Below, in pieces: positions 42,501 to 57,500 of a DNA stretch of 64,000 bases. The stretch's first letter is position 1. The number at the start of each line of letters is the position of its first letter. This DNA comes from Hydractinia symbiolongicarpus (Eukaryota; Cnidaria; Hydrozoa; Anthoathecata; Hydractiniidae). The notes beneath the pieces were generated by a model. The model was not told the origin of the DNA and ran no database searches. It saw nothing but the letters and a program-made list of their open reading frames with translations. The stretch is from NCBI RefSeq assembly GCF_029227915.1, contig NC_079879.1:3534001-3598000 (forward strand). The letters are read 5' to 3'. The position numbers and the translations under genes were made by a program.

Positions 42501-45500
42501 GAAAAGATTCTAAAATAAAAACGGCCAGCCTCAGATTCCACCAGCTGAAACGTCGTTAAGTCACCGAGCTATTATTACCTATCGTCTCTACAGATTTGAG
42601 TTGGCGGGAATTTTCTGCAGGAATTTATAATGTTACCTTGTAGACAAGAATGACGGTAGACAAAACACGTGCGGTAACACTCAAGCAATTCCAGTTTTTG
42701 AGTAGCAATGTGAACATCATTTTGCTTTTCGTACTTCTATCCTTTCGCAACTGTGTTAACGACCTTTAACATTTTTACTATCTTAAGAGCATTAAAACAT
42801 GTGTTTTTAAAAATCCCTCATAACTCGCTAAGCATTAGGACTGATCCTTTTTAAGAAGGTTTTCATTTCAACTGTGACAGATACAATACCAACTCTTAAA
42901 ACTTAGGATATGCTAAGTGTTAAGAGATTTTATTTTATGAGTCAAGACAATCAGTGAGGAATAAAGTTTTCCATGACAAAAAAAGGTAAAGATTTCCCTG
43001 CTACCATTTTGGTTCAATGTTTAGATTGTCTCGTATTAGGTTATTGCAATAAATGTCTCTTTTTCTTTGCATTTAATTCTACATCCACATAGAAAAAATA
43101 ATTTTGCTGTATAAATTGACCATATACAAAAGCTCGCTGTTTTTTGCTGTATAAATGAAGCTTTAAGTGTCTTTATAATTCTTTCTACTATGAACTATAA
43201 GTTGTACAAGTTTTAACACGGTTTAAAATATAATAAAATGGTATCTAAGCAACGTCGTTAAAGGCGAAAATGTGATAAGAGCATTTTAAAAACTACAAAC
43301 TTTTATATTGTAAACATTGGAGCGCCAAATTTGAGAGCAGACGAACATACAAGCAACTGTGATGCAAGGTTAAGTGGCTATAGAAAATGACCATTTAAAG
43401 GTTTATTAGCTAGAATTCTTTTTTTGCTGCCTATCCAAGAATAATACAAGAAAACATCTGTTTTATTTTAAGCTTGAAGATCTGATATCAACTTGGTTGC
43501 CAGAAGAGTCTTGCATAGGTCAGCTCTTTTTTTTTAACTATGACGTTTGAAGTTAAGGTGGAGTTGTTTTGTTTGATTCCACCCTTTTGTTAGCTATTAA
43601 ATTTTGTGTTGCAAAAAGAACACGAGGACATGAACTTATGTGTATTTTACCTGTCAGTTTTATATCAATAATAATTCATTCTAAAAGATTGAAAATGGTG
43701 GGAGAAGTATCTGACATGATTTTTCACGACATGCATAATGTGTTGCTTTAGTTTAACAGAGCCTTGAAAATTATCTTTATTTAGCCGACATTTTTGAGGA
43801 ATCATTTTGGGAACTTTGTGAAGATTACTTCACCTACTACGAACTAGCAAAAAGGTACGTAAAAACGCAAGATGTAGTTTCCTTTTGAATCTTGTAGTAA
43901 AGCAAATACGCTTTAGTTTTTGAAAGAATAAAATACTTAGAATTAACTTGGAATAAACTTTTACGTTTCCCGGTTTTTGAAACAAATTTTGCGGAAAAAA
44001 CTTTCGCGAATCGAAGAAAAAGGTTGCTCTCGTGTGAAAAAAAATTTTGCGAATTAGCAAAAAATAAGATATTTTTCTTGCTTTGTTTAAAGTAAAAAAA
44101 TAGAAGTAATTTTCTTTAACTTTTCACTCTAATTCAGTTTCGTCATCGGTTTCTCCATCTTCTTCACCATGTACTGTTTAATTTTGCTACCACATAACAA
44201 TTAAAATTTTTCTTTCTATGTTTTTCTCTCTCAGTTTTTTATTTTATTTAATTTCAAGAACGCTGAAGCAAAAACGGGAGGCTGATCCTGCTTTCACATC
44301 CTTTATTAAGATGCAAAAAAGTGCTAGTGGAAAACCAACCCTTGAGGCTTTAATATTAGCACCGGTAAGTTACATATCTTTAACTTCGTTTTTAGGGCAT
44401 TTTTACTTTGTGAAAGATTTCTGTATGAAAAGACATAGACAAGAAGTTCTGAAATTGTGAATTAGTCTCACATTTTTATGTGCATGTGTATTGACAATTT
44501 AAAAAACATCGCAGGGTGACTCGGTCATCACATAGACATATCAATTGTCCATAATTCAAACCATACGCAAGGGATCACGTGTTATATAATCAAACACCTC
44601 CAACCGCAGAAGTGTACCGCAATAATACATTAAGAAAATGTGCCTCAAAATTATTAGAATGCAAATTTTTAAATGAGCAAATAAAAATAGTTACACCGTC
44701 AAAGAATTTGTTTTAATAGTGGAGGAGCCAATGTAGTGTCTAATGAGGTCCCATCCTGGTAGTGACTGCCTTTTTTGACACTTGACTAAAATACTTTTCA
44801 AATTTAAGTTTTTCTGTGTAAAAAATGGAGGAAATAGTGTGTTCGAAGCAATTCCTATGGTCGGTATTAAATTGTTGTTTGTATATCACAAGAATTAATT
44901 TTGCGAGTCGAGTCGAAGTGACGGAAATGAAAAGAAAAAAATTAGAGCGAGCAACCTCGATCCAAGAGTTATTTTCCAGCGCTGCATCAGAAATCTGAAG
45001 AGAAGACATGGGAAGGAGTTTGTGAAGGTCAGGATACATAGTTTGGATTTTTAGCAATTATAAAAATTGATCAGAAACGGATACAACCATATTAATGTAA
45101 AATGGAGTAAGGAACCAAGTTCTTTTGTTGTAGCGTGACAGATTGACTGTCTGATTAAAAATGATTTGATACGGGAAGTGAAAAGAAACAAGTGTAGACA
45201 GTGTTTATCACACACATACACGAACAGTGCAATTTGTACTCAAACTGTTTTTGTGCTGGCGCATCACACAATGCAATATTGATTTTGGTTGCAAAACAAG
45301 ATTTTTTATATGGAGCAGTGCTGAAAGTGTCTCAATTTCGTAATAAAAAAGAATTTGTCAGTGGGTTTTGAACATAATGGAGGATGGAGTCACATCTCTT
45401 CGTAGGTCAAAAAGCTTACTTCATATTCGGATGTTCAAGGAAAAATCGTCCCTAACTCCTCAACCAATCAGAAGAAAGTTTAGTTATGGATCATCCCCAA

Positions 45501-48500
45501 TGCAATATTTACACGTGACAAAACAAAAATTTCACGAAGAGCAAAACCGAACGCGTATTCGAAGAGACCAGGGAGTGGATAAAATTTCCACGTTGGAAAG
45601 ATTGAAAAAATGCTTATCTACTTCTTATCAAAAATTGCAGCAGTTGCCAACTCGAAAAACGTTATCAACAACGCGTTCTTTACCACCTATGCCTGTTAGT
45701 ATTATCGAGGCAACTATCGAGGCAGATGACGAAATGGTACGTGTGTAAAACAAAAAACAGAATTCTCAACTCGCAAACACATTAATCATAGTTTTTATAT
45801 TTATTTATTGTATGTTCTTATTTGTTCTGTTATTTAGTTACAACGCGTTCCGCAATATGAACACTTCATGTCAGAGTTGCTGGTAACAACGCCGACATAT
45901 CACAAAGATCGTCACGGCGTCGATACGACAGTCCATAGACTACAAAGGGTAAGTCACATCAACTACAACTCTGTGTGAACAAAGATTGATTCTAAAAGTT
46001 ATTCCAATTAGTTTTAATGGCAGTCAGTTTAAAAGGCGATTTCCTTTTTTGCGTTAAATGCACGCATTTTTAGCTTATCACTGCTGGAACTAATACTTTT
46101 GGTTGATCTCCGGCTTAAAGTTCGTTTTATTTTTAATACTTTTGTTTCTTTGTGTTATTGATGGAAATAGTCAATTAAAGTTTTAATTACGACGGAAATA
46201 ATTGGCTGAATTAATAAACAATACAAGTGTTCTGTAGCAAGCCGTAATATCACACTTTGAGGGTATCGTAATATCACACTGCGAGGGTATCGTAATATCA
46301 CATTGCGAGGGTATCGTAATATCACAATGCGAGGGTATCGTAATATCACACTGCGAGGGTATCGTAATATTACACTGCGAGGGTGTCGTAATATCACACT
46401 GCGAGGGTATCGTAATATTACACTGCGAGGGTGTCGTAATATCACACTGCGAGGGTATCGTAATATTACACTGCGAGGGTATCACTCCTAGAAATTTTTT
46501 AAAGAAAGAGTAATGATATATACATTGTTTTCACACACAAAAGGTTGTTAAGGTAGATGTGATAACAGCATAGAGACTCAGTCGTAGGGATCCGTCTCGT
46601 TTAACTCACGGGTTGTTACACATTACACAAAGATTTTTTGAACGGAAAGCTCAAATAAGGTTGTAAAAGTTAATGAAAGCACAGGGCGTTGATGGGCGTT
46701 AATGTTGTAAGATTTTTTAGTAGGTTATTCTCTTCCAACTTAGGTACTTAAACAGTTGATGCCCCACTTAGCAATAAAACAGTATACCATATCAATGTCT
46801 TCTGAATATTAACATTTGCTGTCTACTTACCATGCTACTTCACGGTTTAGGCTAACGGGTAGAAATAATAAGGTATTTCGATGACAGATCAGCCTTAGTA
46901 ATGGAATCTTTCAAAAAATAAAACGCACAGAGAAGTTAGTTGTAGAAATTAGTTAGTTCGTAGTGGGAAATTTAACGCTATCAGTGTTAGTTCACAGGAG
47001 ACATCGTGCGTGTGATGGCTCCTCCTCGCTCCTAGGACCTCTTTTTGCTTTCCTTGAAAAAAGCGAATAGTGTCCTGGGAAAGAGTTTGCTCAAATCGAG
47101 ATGATCTTAACCAGACTTTTTTTATTGAGCCGCCACCACTATTAAAAAACGAGGTTTTGAGAAAAAGGCTGCGCAATAACCTTTAGTTCCTAATTTTTTT
47201 AATATCCTACGCCTGCTTATTTTTCGCTTTTAATATCCAAAATAAACACACGACTAGATAGAAAAAGGAAATTCTACATAAGATATGAGAATATTTATGT
47301 TTGAAACATTTACTTCCGCCATTAATCTCTCTCTTGTCGAGTGATGATCTTTTCCGAAAAGTTGCTTTTAATCTTGAACTGCGATATTTTATTCCCATGT
47401 CTTACTTTCATGTTTCTAATATTGTTTAATTGTTATTTTTTCACAACTTTTTTCTTTGAGTCTGCATCTAATATTAAGAAGCAGCGATATTCATTTTTAA
47501 TATCTGACATTTTCTTATAGTGGTTTGAAAGGAGAGGTGGTGAGCTTCAAACCGAAGAAAGAGAGGTATTGTTAAATTTTGTTACATTTTCACAATATAC
47601 TTTTATATATATACTATATCCGTTTTAGCTACTAAACGAATGACTCTACTTGTCGAACCATTTTCTTAGCAGCCTAGATCCTAGGACCTGCAGCGTTTTT
47701 TTATATAAAGATAAAACGCGTGTTTTATTCTCATCCAACGGCTCCCACTTACAAAAAGTTTTGCGGGCGAACCACGTGCTGGAGAATGAACAGTTACTTA
47801 CAGAAGACAAAAGCTTTCAAAATTCAATTGTAGACATGCGTGTCAGAGTTTTGTTCTCAAATAACATTTAAATCTGTCTATTGAGGGAATAGGTAGAAAA
47901 ACTACGTTGGCAAGAACAGGGATGTTTCGCCGTGTGCTTGCAAAAGAAATATTTCGAGCGAAACATTTTACGGAAATTCAGTCGAAAGGTTTCCGCTAAA
48001 CAATAACTCCATTTATCTGAGCGTAATTTAACGGGAGTATACTGTATTTATTTCCATCTGTTGCTTTGTTTTACTCACTTATCTCTCTCGTTCCCAGTAT
48101 CTCGAAAAATAACTAAAGCGCGTTTTTGCTTTGCTATGACTATTTTCTGTGACTGTTAAGTAATTTTTCATGACTTATGTTCGAGCTACTCCAAATTTTT
48201 CTGCGTAAACAAAGTTAGAAATTGTCAACATCGTTAGGAATATATGAACAAACCGACCCTCAATTTAACTGGAGACATGTACTGATATCTCAGAGACATG
48301 TTTTTCACGTGGTAAAAGTGTGGACATGTAACAACGAAAGCCCTGCATAATTTCATTATCCTTTATCTATCTACTAACATCAATTACCGGAAATTTAAAT
48401 ATTGTTATAAGCAACAATAATCCGTTAATGATTGTTCAACATGAAAACGAGGTTAATAAATAAGTTGTTTTTAGTATTACTTTTACTGTTGTTTAAAAAT

Positions 48501-51500
48501 ATAAAGGTCCATCCTGGAGGTCAACTTTTAATAATAAACTTTTAATAGTCATTTGTAAAATAAGCAACCGAATAAACATTTCCATCATGTTATTTTTGGA
48601 AGATAATCAAGTAAAAAGCAAGATTGTGTACAATGGAGTGCAAAGATGTCTCTCCTCCATACTCCATGATAAATTTTCTAAACGATACACGGTACGAATC
48701 ACAAAAATTTTTTTTTAAGAAAAAATTATAGTGAAAGATTGGGAAAAGTCACTTAAAATTTTATAACCATATCTCCTGGATCTGTTAAGTATAAAGAGAA
48801 AGGACAACTTAGGACCTGAGGAAGAGAATGGAAGTTTTCGAGGCGCTTATGAAGTGAAGCGCGAGTTGGATGTAAATATCAACCAATGAAAGCAAACAAA
48901 AGCTTCACATATCTTCGCGAGATGACGTCACACTCGACATTTTTCGTATTTGCGGAGGCACAGTATATCGCCTAGTTCATAATTTGAAGCGATAGGTTTG
49001 TCACAAACAAGAGACGGCAAACAAACAAATAAAGCAAAAGGCAAATAAACCTTTTTTGTTTTCGACTTACGTTTAATTTTCATATGCTTTTCTTAGACGT
49101 TTGTTGTTTGTTCTCGGTCAGAGTTTTAACGGTACAGTATTGGAAATTTTATATGCGCAGTGTCTGATTAGTGGGAGATGGGATATATGTGTAATGTTTA
49201 AAATTTTTAAAGAGAACTGATCTACAAATTTGTTTTGCTATAACAGAAAATAAAAATGAACTCGCAAATCGTAATTTAAGATTACTTGTTACGAGACTAC
49301 TTGTTGCTAGATTACTTTTTGCGAGATTACTTGTTACGAGGTTACTTGTTACGAGATTACTTGCTACGAGATTACTTGTTACTAGATTACTTGTTGCGAG
49401 ATTACTTGTTGCGAGATTAATTGTTACGAGATTACTTGTTACGAGGTTACTTGTTGCAAGATTACTTGTTGCGAGATTACTTGTTACGAGATTACTTGTT
49501 ACGAGATTACTTGTTACGAGGTCACTTGTTGCAAGATTACTTGTTACGAAATTACTTGTTACGAGGTTACTTGTTACGAGGTCACTTGTTACGATTTAGT
49601 TGCTACTTTGACAATATTTTTAAAGATTTTGTGGCATAATAATATTCGTTACAATAGTAATTTTATCTACAGATAACTTCAGCTTAAGAAATTAAATACT
49701 AACAGAAAATAACTGCTGTAAGCAAATAGCTTTTTTTAGAAAATAGTTTTTGTATTATCACATTTCGTTTTTTTTTTTGATGAAGGTAGATTCATTTTCA
49801 TACGCCATTTTAGAAAAACACGCAAAGTTTTACCAGTAAATCGAAATTAACGATTATATAATGTAACAGCTAGCTAAAAATATGAAAGCCTCATAAGATT
49901 TTTTTGTCGCGCAGGTATTAAATAGTACGAAAACAAATAAACGAAGTTTACGTATAAATTGAAAATATAAAAAAATTAAAGTATAATACTAACTGAAACT
50001 TAGATGAAGAGAGATTGTTGATGTAGAAAAAGTGTTTTTTTATCTTCCTTTGTATAATAAACATTGTCTCGATTACTCTTAAACGTGATAAAAATAATCT
50101 TTGATAACGCTGTCCATGAATTGGTAAATATAGATAAATTCGTGACACATATATCTGTGCAAAACACAAGCAATACATTTTATGCTTGCCTCAGACCTTA
50201 GTTGTTCTTTACTGTTGTCTTGTTTACTTTAAACTTAGTTGAGATAATAAAAATAAAATAGTTTGAGTGAAGGAGAAGCACTTTGAGCTTATGTCAATAT
50301 GAGCCTTCCACAAAAAATAAAGGCAAATTTGTCTCGTTCGGTCAGTGTTAATTCTGGCAAAGAAAGATCGAACGAATACCCTGAAGAAAAATCTCTTGAT
50401 GATTCATATCAAGTTAGAAATAGCAGTAGCAAAGATTTGTTAAAAGTTGAGCGGAAAGCAAGCCGGATGAGTCCAAAATTGAGGGAGAAACGAAGGAAAC
50501 GATCCAACACGATTGATGTTGGTGCTTTATTGGAATTTAGGCTCACGGTAGGTTAATATGATTTATTGTTCACTTAATGTTGGAAAAAGGATAGTATTTA
50601 ATTTTCAAAAAGCAATTAAATATGTCTGCTTCAGGGATCTTTAACTCCTTCCCAATACATTCAATGTGTATAAAAATATTCCCAGCTAAGAAAGAATCAT
50701 TTTAAAAATATATTTTCAGGGAGTTTTATTGTCTTATTGGTTCTGTAAATTATCCACTTAATTGACCATCATTGATGCGAGACTGCATGCATGAAATTGC
50801 AGACTTAATTATATTTGGATAATATCTTAGCAACGGTATTTTTCAAATAAAACATGGAGACACATACACAGACACACGTCAAAAGCTGGTTAAGCAAGGC
50901 TAATGAAAGTATTTAATGTATATTTTTTTCACTGTACAATTTTTTTCTTGATAATTCAAATTTTTCAACTGGAAATGATTACGAGGTTATTTCAAGATTG
51001 ATATACCATGCAGCTTCTTTTTTAAGGATTGTTACAAATAAGAATATTGATGATTTACTGTTCGTTTACATGAGTCTGTTGGTAAATATTCCAATCACGG
51101 CTACCTTCTTTCGACTATCCCTTATTTTCAAGTTTATATTTGCGTGTAATGAGTATAAGAAAAGATACTTCAGGAAAAGTGTTTAGTTAAAAATGAAAGT
51201 TCTTATCTGCAAAACTATTCCATCATGATTTGTTTAAGGCTATAAAAAAAGAGCAGTGTACAAAGTATTGCCACTGTGCGTGTAGCTTAATTATCTCGTT
51301 TGCAAAATTCTTGCTTATGTTAAGCTGCTTTGTGGTTTGTCAGCCTGTTTTTCAAACATTCTATTATTATCGAGTTCTCTTTAATATTATAAACGCGCCA
51401 TTTTAACAACTAATACCAGCTAGGCAATAGGCGCGCCGTTTTAACAGATAAGTAGATTCTTGTTTACACGATCATTTCGATTCTACTTCAATTTAAACTC

Positions 51501-54500
51501 ACCTACTTATTTTGTGGTGTCATATAACCGGCTCATTAAAATTTCATTATTAGCTTTTAAGAGGATTATTGTGCACCACTCGCCCAATCTCGCTCTGAGG
51601 ACTGTTAGATTTGTTGGGGACAAAGTTGCGCTTAGGGCGCATAGCTAAGGCGCAAAATAGCATCCACTCTTGGTGTGTCTTATAAGGTCAATAATACATT
51701 CCAATGTGATTGACAAACTTATTCGGCAAATTACAAAAATTAATCTCACAAGTAAACTATAAATCACGAATAGAAAAGGAGACGTAATTATACTTTATGT
51801 TAGGAATACTTCATATTGATCGCATTTGATCGAACACAGCCAATTTTATTAGCAAGAAAGTGTATTCTTTTCAACGTGGTGATCAGAACATTTCGAATAC
51901 ACATCATGATGGTCACGATTTTACATAAAAAAAAATGCTTAGACAGAAAGAAATTTTACATTTTAATCGCTTTTGAAGCGAAAACAGAATTGCCGACGAA
52001 CCCTGACAAGAGTGTTGGAAGACAATATCTCTAGCTTCTGTTTTAAAATCATTTTTAAAGTTGAAGAAATAATCTAGGCAAGACATTGCTCTTTTTTGCG
52101 TTAATCAATAAAGTACACTTCAAAGTTAGAAGAATAGTGAGCGAGTCAAAGATAAACAAGACATAACTTATTCCCACAGAGGGGCAGCTAATTAAAAACG
52201 TTCTAGTCAATGGTAAGCAATTATTAAGAATATTAAAAGGCTTTTTAAATTAACGGATTGAAACGAGGCTGATAGATTGACATCACTTTGGGAATGTCGT
52301 TATTAAATGTAATGTATGTTAAAAAAGAAGCGTCATAAAGATAGAAAGAGTGGTGTAAATTAGAAAAAATATATTTCGTATGGATGTGTGACTTCTAGTT
52401 GCGTTGCAGTGTTTTATGTATCTCTCATTTTCTCATGGATCGATTGTTACTTAACTGTAATTAAAGCGTATGGAGTTATAATCCGTGACTATCTTATACT
52501 TAGCAAGAAAATCTCTAACAAGATGAAAGCTTTTATACGCACACATGCAACAGCAAGTTTAAGCGCAGCACGGAGTAAGACTGAATTTATCAGAACTGAG
52601 GAGAAAAATGAAACACAGAAACACAAACCAATTATATCCCGCTTGAATTTCCCGTTTAAAATTACTATGTCTATTCATCCGGAAGGAACGTTATCCGTCG
52701 AGTCTCATGAATTGCTGTCGGTTGGTGATGAGATTTATCACAGTGAGAATGAAATATCAAGTCCAGATGCAAGTCCAAAGTTAATTTTACGAAAGGTGTC
52801 TAGTGAGGAAACAAACACGGTAGGTAACCTTGTCACGATCAATTTGCACCCGGATGATATACAAGCTCCACCATTACGTAAAAGATCTCAAACGCAACTT
52901 GAAACCGGAAAAATAGACGCGAAACATTTGTTGCGACCAAAAAGTGAATACTGCCAGTCTTCTGATCAAGAAAATGAAGATATCCTATCTACTTCAATGG
53001 ATTCTAAATCTCTGAAGAAAAGTTTGAAACAAATGAAGCCAACATATAGTCCGAAGGAATCACGAAAAGGGAGTTTAAGAGCAGCAATGAGGTCTCGGTC
53101 GAAGTCTGCTGGAATCAGTGACGATGAACGGCCACACAGCACTGGGATTTTCCAACGTAAAGGGAGCGTACAAAAGGAAAAAGTGTTTCGACACAACAGC
53201 ATGCCGGCAGAAAAAGGCCGACTAAATCTTCCTGACGTTGATTTAAAACAGGCGTGGGTGCCGTTAAGAGAAGCATTAAATGCCATCAGTGCTTTAAAAG
53301 GAGGACGATTTCGACGCCGAGCAAGTTTCGAGGGTGACGAATGGGAGATGATACAAAAAGAATTGGAACTTTTGAAATTAGAACAACCAGATGCATATTT
53401 CAAGGTATTTCCTCACACTGCGATTTCATGTCTTTTATATTTTGTCAACATGACTGAGATTGTGAGATGATATAAAGCAATTTTTTTCCTGTTTTCGTGG
53501 AGATGTTTCTAAGCGACTTCTCATCTGAATGGTAAACATGTAAAACGATAAACAACTTTATTTGATTGGTTCAAAAGGACAAAAAAAATTTGCCATTTAA
53601 GTTAAGAAAAAGGTTGCTGTTTTCAGTATGAATTGTCATTCAAAGTATTAGATGTTGAAGGCACCCTGTGACCAAATAAATCTCCATAATAATAGGATTG
53701 TATAATTAAAAATGGGATTATAAAGGAGCTATACATGTCCTGTAGTTTAAGGGGGAAATAACTTCTACGTCGAGTATGTTATGAAAGAAATTTATTACCT
53801 TTGTTACTACGCAACGATTTCAAGTGACTTGCTTAAATTCATCCGTCTTGGTATTCTTTTTTTATATTACATCTATTTTATTTTCCTTAATTCTTTTATT
53901 GATTAGTAAACACTTTTTGAATATACACTATATGTAAAACACATTCATAAAGCGCCTTCAACGCCCAGGCGCAATTATCTTCTGCTAAATTTATTGCACG
54001 CGATTCTGTGATAGTTCAAATGAAGTTTAGAAAATGGATAACCTAGTTCGTTGGCGACCATAGTCAAGGTAGAGTTTGATACGGTAACCTCGATCCCAAT
54101 AATGTTCATTTATGTTCTTTATCTGGAATTTTGCTTTGTATAAGTAAATCAAGCAATCTATTAGATAAAATCAGATCAATGGGTCGTTCTATGCTTGTTT
54201 GGTTAAACCAAAAAGAAGAAAATAGGCCTGGGAACGAGTGAAGCCCAACTTTGCTGCAGAGAACAAAAATACCGAAAGGCGTCCTTCGATTTTTACTCGG
54301 AGTGTTTTTAGGAGATAGGTGCTATAACGAGGGTGCTTATTAAATTTTCGAAACCATAAAAAATAAATTTCATTGTATATCTAAAAATAGTTTCCATGCA
54401 AACAGAAAATTATTTTGTTGCCACACCTTTTCCAGCAAATCATCCCTAAAAGTTAATTTGTTTTAGTGCTGCATTACGTTTTATCTCTTGCTTTTTAAAT

Positions 54501-57500
54501 AACTCCCTTAGGGTGGACTTTTATTGAAAATAGGTGTAAAAAAAGTAAACAAATTAACATCAAAAAAATAGTTTTAGGTTATCCCTAAATTCTTAATGTT
54601 AGTCAGGGGAAAGCCCAATAATTGGCGTTTTTAACCAAGAACTGTTCAATTCAGATGTGAAAAGGAAACAAAACTTTGGTTTACTTATTGAATCATAACC
54701 ACAAGGGAAAATAGAGGGGTTAATTTTTTTTTAAGAAGTAAATTAGCTTTGGACCATTAGTCTTGTTTATGCAACATCCAATATTATTTGTCCAATTAAG
54801 TAGGTTCAACCAAAATATCAACACAATCTTGTGAAAAGTTTAAAACCACACAGAAATAAAAATAATATGGAATAAAAAAATCAAAAAAAATATAAACAAA
54901 AATTTTGGGCATTTTGTTTTAACTTCTTTGAGTTACTAGTCATTTTCCATGTTGTGCATAGCACGAAATCACTGTTTTTTATCGGGATACTTTTTATTTG
55001 GATACTTTTCATCGGGATAATCGGGTTAATTATCAGGAACTAAACAACTTCGCTATACCCAATGTATTTTAAAAGCAACGTATTTCTCGACGTGGTGAAC
55101 TCGCTTTTAAAGCAAGACCAAACTTGTTTGTACGGATGGATGACGTCATCATTTGAAAACGAAGGCTACTTGTGTTCACAATAAAGACATGATGAAAGCA
55201 AACCAACCTTTTGTTTTTACTGCTAGAAAAAAATTCTAATTTATTTATTGACTCATTGTTGTAGTTGTTTACAAAAGTTCAACTTAAAAGGAGCAGTATT
55301 TTCTTAAAGTATACATATTTGAGATAGAATTACTAAACAGGAGAAAATTTTGCCATTAATAATCGCGAATTTAATGTTATGAAAGAGAAAGAACTGAACA
55401 TAAATGCTGGCGACGAAAATGAGACTAAAGCAAGATGAAATTCGACATTTTTTATCGTCGACGTCATTTGTGCCGGAGATAGTACGCGACGTGCCGGTCA
55501 TGGTAATGGCTTTAAAGTTAATAAATATTTTAAAAAATAATTCGCAACTGTTTTGTTTGCCGTTCTGATATGCCTGAACAGCTAAAAATACATGTCTACC
55601 TATCACGGATGCACTCCATTCACTTAGACGTTTAGAAGTGATACAATTATGAAAGAGGAAAACATGCTGCTTTGTGGGTAATTGTGTAAAAAGAATCACA
55701 AATTTCATAATGTTTACTATTGCTACTGTAGTGTGTTTGAAGCATGTTTGGAAGATTTAACCTTGTATTTAGTAATAACCACATCATATTTATTAGTAAC
55801 CATGCCATATTTAGTAGTAACCACGCCATATTTAGTAGTTGCCACGCCATATTTAGTAGTAGCAAGGGTGTGAACAAGTACACGATTGATTTGAATGATA
55901 TAATCAAGAATAAATATAAAAAATAATAGATTTATTAAACCTAACTTAAGTTCTGACCCTAACTGACTCCAGGAAAATTTTTTATGGCTTTCACAAATGG
56001 ATGAAATCATATTGAAACCAAGGTCTTTCCGCGGCTTTTACACAGCGCTCCGACATCAACTTTCTGCAAACTCAGCATGAATCAAAGTAACTGAATTCCT
56101 CGTAATATAATTCGTAGAATGCATTCTGCAAAATACATATTTACATGTTTATGTATACTGTTTGTTTTCCCGGTCGATTTAATGAGTTATTTTTGTCAAC
56201 ATTTTTTTAAGCTCGTCTCTAGCTGTAGAAGCATCACGAACATCTTCAGTAAGGACACTAATAATTATTTTTTTAGTTCAAGATCATTCAAGTTCAAGAG
56301 AAATTTCCAAACGACAAGCTCGATTTGGATGTATCGCTAGAAGAACATGAAGTGAGTAATTTACGTAGTCGTCAATTTAAAAAGTGACTTTCACATATAT
56401 CAGTATTTGGTAGTAAAACATGCACGTTACTTTCATATAATATTTATAAGCAACTTAGTACTTTTGAGAGTAGAAAGAAAGGGTCTGTTACGTATCAAAT
56501 CTGCATGCGAAGAGAATTCTTTATTGTGATCATCTGAAATAGTTTACAAATCTGTGTTCAGTGTCATGCGAAATTTTTGTTGGTAAAAAATGAAGAGAAT
56601 CAAAAAAATTATCCCTCTGATCAGACCTCCGTGTTTTTTACATTTGTTTTCGACAGCAAGAAATTTATGAGCATTAATTTGTTGCAGCCCCCAGGGTCTC
56701 TGGGCCTGAGCCGTTATTATGAAGCGGAGTTAATTAAAAAGGCAAAATGCTCTGGGAATGAGCTTCTGACAATTTATATAAATAACGCCCTTTTTAAACA
56801 AACGTCACTTTAAATGAACGCCCGGATAAAAAGCTAGAAATTTAAATAAACGCCCAGAAAAATTAGAATTATTAGTCAGAATTAACTAGCTGATTAAATA
56901 TCAACAATCTTGTCTCCAGGCTTTTATTTTGCGTTCTTAGGTTATTACCACGCTAAAAAGAATAACAATCTGTAATCAATGGACAAAAACGAAAATAGTC
57001 ATTAAACTATTTTGTAAATAAATAAACTTTATATATTTAGAAATTAAAACACAGAAGATATAACTCGCCTAACATGAGACACAAAAAGTGAGTAGAATAC
57101 ATGCATTTGTGTTTATTTATTTATTACGTTATTGCGTTTTTCCCTCTCGGAGACTCTGTACCTTTTATTTTGGTTAATTGTATGGACTGTTATGCGCAGG
57201 GTACTTTGTTAACAGATTATTCGTAGCTAGCGTAATGTGAGAAGGAAGGAAGGTAGGAAATTGTATTGTATGTTCGATGTTATTTATAAGCGTAACAAGA
57301 CTTCCTGAAGCAAGTAAAAGTTAGAAAGGCAGGAGGTGTAGCTAACAGTTTTGCATGTAAATAAAAATGTCGGGGAGCACATAAAAATATAGCTATGAAT
57401 CGTGTTTACAAAAAATCTATGCGCAAATTGTGTTACGAGAGGGGTAGGACTTTACTTTTTTTCTGTGAATATTCATTCATAAACATAAAACTAGATGGAA

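Noticed and set aside
43761-43784. Acceptor AACAG at 43756-43760 for the DH exon
   Set aside because: Its phase does not fit the preceding exon (it runs into TGA); the acceptor ending at 43784 has a better pyrimidine tract and the right phase.
46155-46491. Open frames on both strands made of repeated RYPRSVIL- or GYRNITLR-type units
   Set aside because: They are translations of a 24-bp minisatellite within an intron; the period, not selection, keeps them open.
49421-49639. Frame encoding LLRDYLL repeats
   Set aside because: It is a by-product of the 15-bp minisatellite; no splice or family support.
52388-52522. Upstream extension of first exon A5, hydrophobic
   Set aside because: It has no ATG (the frame only opens at GTG), so the start at 52523 is preferred.
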